64,000 nt of DNA from Trinickia terrae. Lineage in GTDB: Bacteria > Pseudomonadota > Gammaproteobacteria > Burkholderiales > Burkholderiaceae. Both the position numbers and the translations under genes were made by a program. Shown piece by piece: positions 7,116 through 15,272 of this stretch; the stretch's first letter is position 1, and the number at the start of each line of letters is the position of its first letter. The stretch lies in the NCBI RefSeq assembly GCF_005144415.1, contig NZ_SWJE01000014.1, positions 62,001-126,000 of the forward strand. Direction: 5' to 3'. Below the pieces are notes generated by a model. It did no database searches, was not told the DNA's origin, and saw only the letters and a list, made by a program, of their open reading frames with translations.

Positions 7116-8729
7116 ATGCCCAACACCCAACCATCTCAACACTCCGCGGCGCTCGAGCGCCGTTTGTCTGTGCTGACTTCCGGCGCGGCGCGCGACGTGC
7201 TGGCGCAAGGCCTGCGCGGTATCGAAAAGGAGAGCTTGCGCGTGACGCGCGACGGTGCGCTGGCGATGACGCCGCATCCGCGCGCGCTCGGTTCCGCGCT
7301 CACACACCCGTCGCTCACGACCGACTACTCGGAAGCGCTGATCGAGCTGATCACGCCGGCCGAGCACGATCCCGCGGTGACGCTCGAGCGGCTCGAGGAG
7401 CTGCATCGCTTTGTCTACTCGCAGCTCGGCGACGAGCTGCTGTGGAACCTCTCGATGCCCGGCCAGCTGCCCGCCGACGACGAGATCCCGATCGCCCAAT
7501 ACGGCACGTCGAACATCGGCAGGCTGAAGACCGTCTACCGGCACGGCCTCGCGCTGCGCTATGGCCGCACGATGCAATGCATCGCCGGCATCCACTACAA
7601 CTACTCGCTCGCCGACGAAGTGTGGCGCCTGCTGCACACGGAGCAGAACTCGACCGCAAGCGCCGTTGATTTCCAGTCCGAACGATACTTGGCGCTGATC
7701 CGCAATTTCCGGCGCACGAACTGGCTGCTGATGTACCTGTTCGGCGCATCGCCCGCGCTCGATCGCGAGTTCCTGCGCGGCAAGCCGCACAAGCTCGAAA
7801 CGTTCGATGCCGACACGCTCTATCGCCCATACGCGACGAGCCTGCGGATGAGCGACCTCGGCTACTCGAACACGACGGCGCAAGCCGCGCTACAGGCCGA
7901 CTACGACACGCTGCCCGGCTATCTCGACGCGCTGGCGAAGGCGGTAAGCCAGCCGTATCCGCCGTACGAGGCGATCGGCACGCATCGCGACGGCCAGTGG
8001 GTGCAGATCAACACGAACGTGCTGCAGATCGAAAACGAGTTCTACTCGACGATCCGGCCCAAGCGCGTCACCCATCCGGGCGAGCGGCCGCTGCATGCGC
8101 TGGCTGCGCGCGGCGTGCAGTACGTCGAAGTGCGCTGCCTCGACATCGACCCGTTCGAGCCGACCGGCATCGCGCTTGAAACGGCGCGTTTTCTCGATGC
8201 CTACCTGCTCGCCTGCGCGCTCGACGACAGCCCGCTCCTGCCGCCCGATGCCTACGCCGAGGCGAATGCAAACTTCGGCCGCGTCACGCTCGAAGGACGC
8301 AAGCCCGGCCTTGAGCTCGCGCGCGACGGGCAGCCGGTGGCGATGCAGGATTGGGCAGCGGAATTGCTGTCGAAGATCGACCTCACTGCCCAGGCACTCG
8401 ACGCGCTGCACGGCAACGACGCCCACACGCGCGCCGTCGCGGCGCAACGCTCGAAGTTAGCCGACGCCTCGCTGACGCCCTCGGCCCGCGTGCTGCAGAC
8501 GATGCGCGACAAGCAGCAGAGCTTCCTCGCCTTCGGCCGCGCACAGAGCGAAGCGCATGCCGCCTGGTTCCGCGCGCGCCCGCTGCGTGCGGACGCCGCC
8601 CGCGAAGCCGCCGCGCTCGCGGCGCAATCGCTCGACGAGCAGGCGCAGCTCGAGCGCAACGAGGTCGGCTCGTTCGACGCGTTCGTCGCCGCCTATCGGG
8701 CGTACACGTTGAACCGCTTCAGCGTTTGA
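7116..8729 (+). CDS. gshA: glutamate-cysteine ligase (proteobacterial type)
   Basis: A 537-residue cytoplasmic enzyme making gamma-glutamylcysteine from glutamate, cysteine and ATP, the first step of glutathione synthesis. The family motifs RGIEKESLRV near residue 35, TTDYSEALIELITP near 70-80 and LRYGRTMQCIAGIHYNYS near 150 are all intact, with YVEVRCLDIDPFEP further on. The length matches E. coli GshA (518). Start ATG 7116 has only a weak ribosome site. gshB is not adjacent. A separate GCS2-fold ligase lies at 32955 but belongs to the YbdK branch. Confidence 0.95.
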   Translation: MPNTQPSQHSAALERRLSVLTSGAARDVLAQGLRGIEKESLRVTRDGALAMTPHPRALGSALTHPSLTTDYSEALIELITPAEHDPAVTLERLEELHRFVYSQLGDELLWNLSMPGQLPADDEIPIAQYGTSNIGRLKTVYRHGLALRYGRTMQCIAGIHYNYSLADEVWRLLHTEQNSTASAVDFQSERYLALIRNFRRTNWLLMYLFGASPALDREFLRGKPHKLETFDADTLYRPYATSLRMSDLGYSNTTAQAALQADYDTLPGYLDALAKAVSQPYPPYEAIGTHRDGQWVQINTNVLQIENEFYSTIRPKRVTHPGERPLHALAARGVQYVEVRCLDIDPFEPTGIALETARFLDAYLLACALDDSPLLPPDAYAEANANFGRVTLEGRKPGLELARDGQPVAMQDWAAELLSKIDLTAQALDALHGNDAHTRAVAAQRSKLADASLTPSARVLQTMRDKQQSFLAFGRAQSEAHAAWFRARPLRADAAREAAALAAQSLDEQAQLERNEVGSFDAFVAAYRAYTLNRFSV

Positions 8730-8934
8730 GTCAGGCCGAAGAAGGCATCGAAGCGCGCTGCCGCGCCGCGCCTCGATGTCCTTCCGCCATTCAGCAGCCC
8801 TCACGAACGCTTGCGAAACGCGTTCGCCTTCGGACGGTCCAACTTTGTGTCGTTGCTAAAGCGCCGACGCAATCGCCGCGCCCGCGCTGACGCGATTTGT
8901 CCGCTATTTGCAGGACAAAAGGAGGGCAGATCCG

Positions 8935-9462
8935 ATGAAACGCGTGCTTTTGATCATGCTGCTGCCGGCGTGGCTTGTCGGCTGTTCGTCGAGCGGCGAG
9001 ATCAGCCCGGACACGATGCAGACCGCGACCGAGCCGCTCACGTGCCAGGTTCCGTCGGAATGCGCCCAATGGTGGACGCGGGCGCGGGAATGGGTAGCGC
9101 GTCACGCCAATTACGCGATGCAGGCCTCCACCGATTCCCTGATCCAGACCGCGGGGCCGGCCGGCGGAAGCCGGGCGCTGGCTTACCAGATCACACTGAC
9201 GCTGAACCACGACGGCACGGCGACGATCGGCTTCGCCGCGCATTGCGACAGCGCGTTCGGCTGCAATCCGAATCCGTGGCAGGCGGGCGCGGACTTCAAG
9301 CTGTACGTGAGGTCGGGATCGGCCGCCCCGGCGCGCGCGCCGGCCGCCCCTGGAAGCTTCGCGCCGCCGCGGCTGCGCACAGGCATATCACAGCAGTCAG
9401 CGGCGCCGCGGCCTTCGCTCAGTGTCCCATCGCCGGACCGGCGCCCTTGCGCGGCTTCGTGA
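8935..9462 (+). CDS. hypothetical lipoprotein
   Basis: A 175-residue protein with a strong ribosome site (AAAGGAGG) before ATG 8935. Lipobox LVGCSSS, so Cys16 or so is the lipidated residue. The mature part has four more cysteines in two spaced pairs (CQVPSEC and CDSAFGC) that could form disulfides. The last ~45 residues are Pro/Ala/Ser-rich and low in conservation. The gene runs 44 bases into the convergent exporter gene, so this tail may be a later read-through extension. Function unknown. Confidence 0.7.
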   Translation: MKRVLLIMLLPAWLVGCSSSGEISPDTMQTATEPLTCQVPSECAQWWTRAREWVARHANYAMQASTDSLIQTAGPAGGSRALAYQITLTLNHDGTATIGFAAHCDSAFGCNPNPWQAGADFKLYVRSGSAAPARAPAAPGSFAPPRLRTGISQQSAAPRPSLSVPSPDRRPCAAS

Positions 9463-10987
9463 CCCACACCAGCAACGCGAGCGCGACGAACCCGACGCAC
9501 GAAATCCGGAAGAAATCGTTGGTCGCCATCATGTAGCCCTGCGTCGTCACGATCTGGTTGAGTTGCGCGGTGAGGCCGTCGCCGACGAGGCCGAGGCTCG
9601 AGAGCGCGCCGCTGTAGTCGGTCGTGTTCTGCGAATAGTTGCTCACCGATTCGGCCAGCACGGCGTGGTGATAGATCGCGTCGTTTTCCCAGTAGGTCGT
9701 GCTGGCCGCGGTGCCGATCGCCCCCGAAAGCGTCCGCAGGAAATTCGACAAGCCCGACGCGCTCGCCAGCCGCTCGTCCGAAATGCTCGAGAGCGTGATC
9801 GTCGTCATCGGCACGAAGAAGCACGCGACGCCGATCCCCTGCATGAGCCGCGGCAGGATCACGTGATTGAAGGGCACGTCGAGCGTGAACGTCGAATTCC
9901 AGTACGAGACGACGGCGAACACGACGAACGCGAAGCTCGCCACCATGCGCAGATCGAGCCGGTGCATGTTGCGTCCGATCATCGGCGAGAGCACGAGCGC
10001 AAGCAGGCCGACCGGCGCCGTCGCGAGACCGGCGAGCCCGGCCGTGTAGCCCATCACCGTCTGCAGCCAGAGCGGAAAGATCACGACCGAGCCGAAGAAC
10101 GCCATGAAGCCGAACGAGATGATCATCGCGCCGAGCGCGAAGTTGCGGTCCTTGAACAGCGACAGGTCGACGACCGGCTCTTTCTCCGTGGCCTCCCACG
10201 CGAGCATGAACGCGAGCGATATCGCCGCGATGATCGCGAGCGCGAGGATGAAGCGCGAGTTGAACCAGTCGCGGTCCTTGCCGAGGTCGAGCATCATCTG
10301 CAGGCACGACACGCCGATCACGAGCAGCGCGAGGCCGATCGCGTCGATGCGCTGCTTGGTGATTTTCGTCTCGCGGCCGCGCAGCAGGAAGAACGCGCAG
10401 ACGGCCGAGAACAGGCCGATCGGCACGTTGATGTAGAAGATCCATGGCCACGTGTAGTTGTCGGTGATCCAGCCGCCCATGACCGGCCCGAAGATCGGCG
10501 CGACGATCACCGTCATCGCCCACAACCCCAGCGCGAGGCCGCGCTTTTGCGGCGGATAGCTGCGCATCAGGATCGTCTGCGAGAGCGGCACCATCGGACC
10601 CGACACGAGCCCCTGGAGCAGCCGGAAAGCGATCAGCGATTCGAAGTTCTGCGCGAACCCGCACAGCGCCGAGGCGATCGTGAACAGCAGCACCGATAGC
10701 GTGAAGAGCCGCACTTCGCCCACGCGGCGCGCGAGCCAGCCGGTCAGCGGCACAGCGATGGCCGAGGCGACCGAGTACGACGAGATCACCCAGGTGCCCT
10801 GGCTGGACGCTACGCCCAGGCTGCCCGAGATGGTCGGCACCGCGACGTTGGCGATCGACGTATCGAGCACCTCCATGAACGTGCCGAGCGCGAGCCCGAC
10901 CGTCAGCAGGGCGAGCGCGCCGCCTTGCAGGGGCGCGGGGCTGGCCGTCGCGCCGGCCGATGCGGCGGGAGTTGCCGTGCTTGTCAT
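9419..10987 (-). CDS. DHA2-family (EmrB-like) multidrug MFS transporter
   Basis: A 522-residue inner-membrane proton-driven exporter with 14 predicted helices. Start ATG 10987 is set by GGAGGT eight bases upstream. Motif D1-like FMEVLDTSIANVAVPTISG and QGTWVISSYSVASAIAVPLTGWLARRVGEVR, followed by motif C GPVMGGWITDNYTWPWIFYINVPIG, are diagnostic of the EmrB/QacA branch. It lies behind a MarR regulator on the same strand, with an operator-like palindrome in the 141-base gap. The usual EmrA membrane-fusion partner is absent; a NodT-type outer-membrane factor is encoded nearby on the other strand. Confidence 0.92.
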   Translation of the reverse strand: MTSTATPAASAGATASPAPLQGGALALLTVGLALGTFMEVLDTSIANVAVPTISGSLGVASSQGTWVISSYSVASAIAVPLTGWLARRVGEVRLFTLSVLLFTIASALCGFAQNFESLIAFRLLQGLVSGPMVPLSQTILMRSYPPQKRGLALGLWAMTVIVAPIFGPVMGGWITDNYTWPWIFYINVPIGLFSAVCAFFLLRGRETKITKQRIDAIGLALLVIGVSCLQMMLDLGKDRDWFNSRFILALAIIAAISLAFMLAWEATEKEPVVDLSLFKDRNFALGAMIISFGFMAFFGSVVIFPLWLQTVMGYTAGLAGLATAPVGLLALVLSPMIGRNMHRLDLRMVASFAFVVFAVVSYWNSTFTLDVPFNHVILPRLMQGIGVACFFVPMTTITLSSISDERLASASGLSNFLRTLSGAIGTAASTTYWENDAIYHHAVLAESVSNYSQNTTDYSGALSSLGLVGDGLTAQLNQIVTTQGYMMATNDFFRISCVGFVALALLVWVTKPRKGAGPAMGH

Positions 10988-11072
10988 GCTTGTTACCTCC
11001 GTCCGGGCAAGAAAACCTTGTCCTTGCACCTATTTTTCGAACCCTACTGACTCAAAGTTCATGTCGCCGCAT

Positions 11073-11086
11073 TGTCTGCCCAGACA
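11073..11086. promoter_or_regulatory. MarR-type operator, proximal to the exporter
   Basis: TGTCTGCCCAGACA, a near-perfect palindrome just upstream of the exporter gene. It shares the core TCTGCC.AGACAGT and the flank AA.TGC with a second site at 11703 upstream of the marR gene. Confidence 0.55.
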
Positions 11087-11128
11087 GTCAAATGCGTAGT
11101 CGTTATCAATAATTCAGACGATACTGCG

Positions 11129-11662
11129 TCAGTTGCCGGTCGTATATCGATCGTCGAGCGGCTGCGTTTTGCTCGGCGCGGCCTCGTCGCTCAAACACGA
11201 AAGCCCCGCGCCATCCGGCCCGTTCGCGATGAAACGCCCGAGCAGGCTTGTCAGCGTCGCGAGCTCGTCGGCCGAAAAACCGCGCAACTGCTCGTTCAGC
11301 ACCGCCGCGCCCAAGCGCGGCAGCTTCTTCGACGCGGCAAGCCCCAGCTCCGTGAGCGCCAGGCATACGACACGCCGGTCATCGGCGCTGCGGCTGCGCA
11401 CGATCAGCCCCTTCTTCTCGAGACGATCGAGCATTCGCGTCATCGATCCGCTGTCGTACGCCAGCGCGCGCGACAGCTCCTGCGACGTCCGCGCCCGGCC
11501 GTTCGCGAGCAGGAGCACTACGCCGATCTGCTGCGAGGTCAGATCGAGCGGCGCGAGCGCGCGGTCCATCCGATCCATCAGCACGTTGCGCGCCTTCGTC
11601 AGGTAGTAGCCGAGACTCGATTCGAGCTGGATCGCGTCGGGATCGTAGAGGTCATCACTCAT
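11129..11662 (-). CDS. MarR-family repressor of the drug exporter
   Basis: A 177-residue winged-helix regulator. DNA-binding region LTSQQIGVVLLLANGRARTSQELSRALAYDSGSMTRMLDRLEKKGLIVR followed by the wing SADDRRVVCLALT is the MarR signature. It is upstream of, and co-oriented with, the DHA2 exporter, as in emrR/mprA-type systems. Matching palindromes precede both genes, suggesting autorepression and repression of the exporter, relieved by a small-molecule ligand. The C-terminal ~25 residues (GAGLSCLSDEAAPSK...) extend beyond the family core. Confidence 0.9.
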   Translation of the reverse strand: MSDDLYDPDAIQLESSLGYYLTKARNVLMDRMDRALAPLDLTSQQIGVVLLLANGRARTSQELSRALAYDSGSMTRMLDRLEKKGLIVRSRSADDRRVVCLALTELGLAASKKLPRLGAAVLNEQLRGFSADELATLTSLLGRFIANGPDGAGLSCLSDEAAPSKTQPLDDRYTTGN

Positions 11663-11702
11663 GGAACGGGATTACAAGCGGCCAGGAAAGCGGGGCCGAT
11701 TT

Positions 11703-11716
11703 TATCTGCCTAGACA
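11703..11716. promoter_or_regulatory. MarR-type operator, upstream of marR
   Basis: TATCTGCCTAGACA, the second copy of the operator-like palindrome at 11073. It lies about 40 bases upstream of the marR start, consistent with autoregulation. Confidence 0.55.
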
Positions 11717-11790
11717 GTAAATTGCACGGCTTTCGCGTGCCTCCAAACAACAGTCCGTCCATGCGATTTGCGAAGTATCTTGAGATTTAC

Positions 11791-11817
11791 TTGCATAGTC
11801 AATATTATTCTATGCAA
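11791..11817. promoter_or_regulatory. inverted repeat TTGCATAG-N11-CTATGCAA
   Basis: Perfect eight-base arms (11791-11798 and 11810-11817) around an AT-only-like spacer, in the divergent region between marR and the small protein gene at 11906. Size and AT-richness suit a dimeric repressor or an overlapping promoter. It differs from the two MarR sites. Confidence 0.4.
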
Positions 11818-11905
11818 TCAGTTACGCGCGACACCGCGCCGCAGACGCAATGTTCTAACCGCACCACCGCGCAGCGCTTTGCGCCCGCGCACACAAGGAT
11901 TTCCC

Positions 11906-12151
11906 ATGCAGTACCTGAAGAACGCACTGAGCAGCCTCGGCCGCCACCTCCACGATTCGGCACTCCACGCTTTCCAGGGCCCGCACCGCTGGTGGAAGCT
12001 CGCGTTCTTCGCCGCGATGTTCGTGCTGCCGGGCGGCTCGGTCGCGATTGCGCTCGTCGCGTGGTTCGATCACCGGCGCCATCAGCGCGAGGAGACGGCG
12101 GCCCGTACGCGGCCGCCGCGCGAGCTCCGTCTCGCCCGTAACGTCTCGTAA
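11906..12151 (+). CDS. small single-pass membrane protein
   Basis: An 81-residue protein, ATG 11906 with AAGGAT upstream. An amphipathic N-terminus (QYLKNALSSLGRHLHDSALHAF) precedes one hydrophobic helix (KLAFFAAMFVLPGGSVAIALVAWF) and a very basic tail (DHRRHQREETAARTRPPRELR). It stands between the exporter regulator and the NodT gene, behind an inverted repeat. I recognise no family; it could be a small efflux-associated or stress membrane protein. Confidence 0.55.
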   Translation: MQYLKNALSSLGRHLHDSALHAFQGPHRWWKLAFFAAMFVLPGGSVAIALVAWFDHRRHQREETAARTRPPRELRLARNVS

Positions 12152-12405
12152 TCAGCCTCGCAGGCCCGTAACCCCTCCGTAACACATCGCGCGCGGCGCT
12201 CACTTTATCCTTTAGGCTTCGCAAATCTGACGTAGCGCACGGCGCCGCACGCACCGTGCGCTACCATTCGGGCTTCGCCGTCCCTCGCCGCCTTCACCCC
12301 GTCCATGCACGGGCGCCGGAAACCACGGCGGCAGCCATCGCCGCTCATCCGCGCTGCCTGAAAAGCGCCCATCGAGCGGCGATCGAACCGACAGGAATCC
12401 ATTGC

Positions 12406-13905
12406 ATGCAGCGTCATCGAAACCCGCGCGCGGGCATCCCGCGTGTCCTGACCGCCGCCGTCGCGGCGGCAGCGGCAATCGCGTTCGCGGGCTGCGCCGT
12501 CGGACCGAACTATCAGCGTCCGGCCGCCACCGTCCCTGCTTCATACAAGGAAACGCCCGAGGGCTGGAAGGTTGCCCAGCCGTCCGACCAAGCCGATCGC
12601 GGCGAGTGGTGGAAGATCTATGACGATCCCCAGCTCAATGCGCTGATCGACAAGCTCAACCAGGCCAACCAGACCGTCGCCCAATACGCGGCGGCCTACC
12701 GGCAGGCGCGCGCGCTCGTCTCGGAAGCGCGCGCCGCGTACTTCCCGACCGTCGGCCTCGCCGCGAGCGGGACACGCTCCGGCCAGCGCCAGAGCAGCAC
12801 GCAGTCCAGCAGCACGTCGTCCACGATCTCCAACAGCTACAGTGTCTCGCTCGACGCCAGCTGGGAGCCCGACCTGTGGGGCAAGGTGAGCCGCCAGGTC
12901 GGCGCGCAAAAGGCCGGGCAGCAGAGCGCTGCGGCCGATCTCGCGAACGCGCGCCTGTCGGCGCAGGCGACGCTCGCGCAAACCTACTTCTCGCTGCGCG
13001 AGCTCGACTCGCTGCAGAAGCTCCTCGACGACACCGCCGCTTCATACGAGCAAGCGCTCAAGCTCACGCAGAACCAATACGCTGTCGGCGTGGCCGCGCG
13101 CTCCGACGTGATCACGGCGCAGACGCAGCTGCAATCGGCGCAGGCCGCTGCGATCGACAACGGTGTCGCGCGCGCGCAGGACGAGCACGCGATCGCAGTG
13201 CTGGTCGGCGAGCCGGCGTCGACGTTCTCGATTCCGCCCTCACCGCTCACCGCCGTGCCGCCCGAGGTGCCGATGCAGCTGCCGTCGGCGCTGCTCGAGC
13301 GGCGGCCTGACATCGCGTCGGCCGAGCGCAAGGCCGCCGAGGCGAACGAACAGATCGGTATCGCCATCGCGGCATTCTTCCCGACGCTAACCCTGTCCGC
13401 CCAAGGTGGCTTCGAAAGCTCGGCGTGGTCGCAGCTGCTCACGCTGCCGTCGCGCTTCTGGACTGTCGGGCCATCGCTGGCGGCGACGCTCTTCGACGCT
13501 GGCCTGCGTAGCGCGCAGACCGAAGCCGCCCGCGCCGCCTACGACCAGCAGGTGGCCGTCTACCGGCAGACGGTGCTCGCCGCGTTCCAGAACGTCGAGG
13601 ACAACCTCGCGTCGCAGCGGATTCTCGCGCGGGAGATCGTGGTACAGAAGCAGGCGGTCGACTCGGCGCAGCAGGCGCTCGCGATCACGACCAACGAATA
13701 CAAGGCCGGCACAGTCGCCTACGTCAGCGTGCTGACCGCGCAGACGACCGCGTTCTCCGCGGAGCAAAAGCTCGCGACGCTGGCGGGGCAGCGGATGGTG
13801 TCGTCGGTCGAGCTCGTGAAGGCGCTCGGCGGAGGCTGGGACGCCACGCAGATGGATCGCGAGACCGGCGATGCAGCGGCGCCGGCGCCGGTCGCGCAGA
13901 AGTAG
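12406..13905 (+). CDS. NodT-family outer-membrane efflux channel lipoprotein
   Basis: A 499-residue TolC-like outer-membrane factor. Lipobox AFAGCAVGPNYQRP is the standard NodT/OprM N-terminus, so Cys is lipidated after signal-peptide cleavage. EWWKIYDDPQLNALIDKLNQANQTVAQYAAAYRQARALV and the repeated second half LLERRPDIASAERKAAEANEQIGIAIAAFFPTL are the two structural repeats of the family. It should form the trimeric exit duct for a tripartite pump, probably with the DHA2 exporter at 9419. No membrane-fusion protein is encoded here, so that partner must come from elsewhere. Confidence 0.92.
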   Translation: MQRHRNPRAGIPRVLTAAVAAAAAIAFAGCAVGPNYQRPAATVPASYKETPEGWKVAQPSDQADRGEWWKIYDDPQLNALIDKLNQANQTVAQYAAAYRQARALVSEARAAYFPTVGLAASGTRSGQRQSSTQSSSTSSTISNSYSVSLDASWEPDLWGKVSRQVGAQKAGQQSAAADLANARLSAQATLAQTYFSLRELDSLQKLLDDTAASYEQALKLTQNQYAVGVAARSDVITAQTQLQSAQAAAIDNGVARAQDEHAIAVLVGEPASTFSIPPSPLTAVPPEVPMQLPSALLERRPDIASAERKAAEANEQIGIAIAAFFPTLTLSAQGGFESSAWSQLLTLPSRFWTVGPSLAATLFDAGLRSAQTEAARAAYDQQVAVYRQTVLAAFQNVEDNLASQRILAREIVVQKQAVDSAQQALAITTNEYKAGTVAYVSVLTAQTTAFSAEQKLATLAGQRMVSSVELVKALGGGWDATQMDRETGDAAAPAPVAQK

Positions 13906-13980
13906 CTCAGTGCGCGCCGGGCCGCCCCCTTGGGGGGAGCTCTGCGTGGGACCGGAGTGAGCCTGGGGGGTCGTTTCATC

Positions 13981-14760
13981 TCAGTGCATGAAACTCAGCG
14001 CGACGCTTCCCGTGCCCGTCGGTCGCCCGAGCAGGTTGAGCAAGCCGGCGAGGTTGTCGCGCTGCTCGGGCGCGGCGCTCGCCGCGCCCTGAAACACGGT
14101 TAGGCCGCCCGTGATGGTGCCGTGGCCGGTCAACTGCAGCGCGCCTTTGAGCGTCAACAGATCGAGCGTCGACTGCCCCCCTTCGGCCTGAAACACCACC
14201 CGGTATGACCCGAGCGGCTTCACACGCGATACGCGCGAAGCCATGTCGGTGAGCGTCACGGTCAGCTGTCCGAACGGCTTGTGCTCGAGGACCCGCCAGT
14301 CGCTCCAGGCAATGCGCACGTCGCCTTGCAGGTCAAGCGTGTTGAAGGGTGCGCCGAGTCCGGCGAGCAGCGCCGCCGGCACGCCGAGACTGCCCGCCGA
14401 CAGCGTCGCGCCCGTGGCCGTCGCGTTCAGCGTCACGGGGTCGGGCATGGCGTCGGACTGTAGCATCCGCATCTGCAAACGCCCCGTCAGCAGCGGCCAG
14501 AACGCCGTATGCCATTCGATACGCCCGGGCAGCAGCGTCGCCGTGCTCGAATCGGAGCCTGCCGCCAGCATCAAGGCGGCCGAGCCGTGCCAGATCGAAC
14601 CGGACGGCTCGATCAAATTCACGTGGCCTTGTGTCTGCTGCGCGATTTGCGGCGTGATCCATGCCGCCGGCAACATGGCGACGAGCGTGATCCCGATCGA
14701 CACGACGGCCACGGCGAGCCAGGGCGCGAAGGCCTTCAGGCGCCACATCCATAACTTCAT
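13981..14760 (-). CDS. gspN: type II secretion protein GspN
   Basis: A 259-residue protein, last gene of the gsp run. One N-terminal membrane helix (APWLAVAVVSIGITLVAMLPAAW) anchors a periplasmic domain; SGSIWHGSAALML and the central PLGSYRVVF-like segment fit GspN. Its ATG at 14760 overlaps the gspM stop (ATGA), so translation is coupled. GspN is an accessory component whose role is not settled. Downstream, a GC-rich hairpin near 13920-13945 may end the operon. Confidence 0.85.
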   Translation of the reverse strand: MKLWMWRLKAFAPWLAVAVVSIGITLVAMLPAAWITPQIAQQTQGHVNLIEPSGSIWHGSAALMLAAGSDSSTATLLPGRIEWHTAFWPLLTGRLQMRMLQSDAMPDPVTLNATATGATLSAGSLGVPAALLAGLGAPFNTLDLQGDVRIAWSDWRVLEHKPFGQLTVTLTDMASRVSRVKPLGSYRVVFQAEGGQSTLDLLTLKGALQLTGHGTITGGLTVFQGAASAAPEQRDNLAGLLNLLGRPTGTGSVALSFMH

Positions 14761-15272
14761 CGGGACGCGCCGGCACTGGCGGCCGGCTGCAGCGACGCAT
14801 TGAGGTCCACTTGCCCATCGGTCTTCAGCGCCGTGATATGCGCCTCGGACACCTGCACCTTGAACTGCTTGCGCACGTCGTCGACCCACATCGTCCAGGT
14901 CGGGAACGACGCGTTCTTCAACTGGATCTCGACCGCGTTGCCGGCCACCTCGACCTGCGCGGCGCTCAAGCCATGATCGGTGAGCGACGCGGCAAGCGCA
15001 TTCTTCAGCGCAATGCCCGTCGGCGCGACGCCTTGCGCCGCGAGAGCGAGCTTGCGCGCCTCGTCGGACTGCGCGGTCATCGCGGCCAGCTTGCGCTGCA
15101 TCTGCGGCAGCGTCTCGCGCAATTGCGCGCGCCCGGCCTGGGCAGGCGCCCACAGCACCGAGTACGCGATGGCGACGCCTAGCACCACGCCGCCCCACGT
15201 GATCAGCGTCTTTTCGCGCGCGTTGCGCGCATCCCAAAAGCTTGCCCAGCTATTCGCCAATGCTGTCTTCAT
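14757..15272 (-). CDS. gspM: type II secretion inner-membrane platform protein GspM
   Basis: A 171-residue bitopic protein. Short cytoplasmic N-terminus (MKTALANSWASFWDARNAREKTLI), one helix (TWGGVVLGVAIAYSVLWAP) and a periplasmic ferredoxin-like domain. The ARNAREKTLI..G pattern before the helix is typical of GspM. It pairs with GspL in the assembly platform. Start 15272 overlaps the gspL stop by ATGA; the longer frame from 15293 is not needed. Confidence 0.9.
   Translation of the reverse strand: MKTALANSWASFWDARNAREKTLITWGGVVLGVAIAYSVLWAPAQAGRAQLRETLPQMQRKLAAMTAQSDEARKLALAAQGVAPTGIALKNALAASLTDHGLSAAQVEVAGNAVEIQLKNASFPTWTMWVDDVRKQFKVQVSEAHITALKTDGQVDLNASLQPAASAGASR

Noticed and set aside
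9422-10699. Long open frame antisense to the DHA2 exporter.
   Set aside because: A codon-bias shadow: Arg/Glu/His-rich, no domain, no ribosome site, opposite a clear MFS protein.
13906-13980. GC-rich stretch with GGGACCGGAGTGAGC resembling the dispersed palindrome.
   Set aside because: Only about 13 bases match and the rest of the element is absent; more likely a common GC-rich intergenic or terminator sequence.
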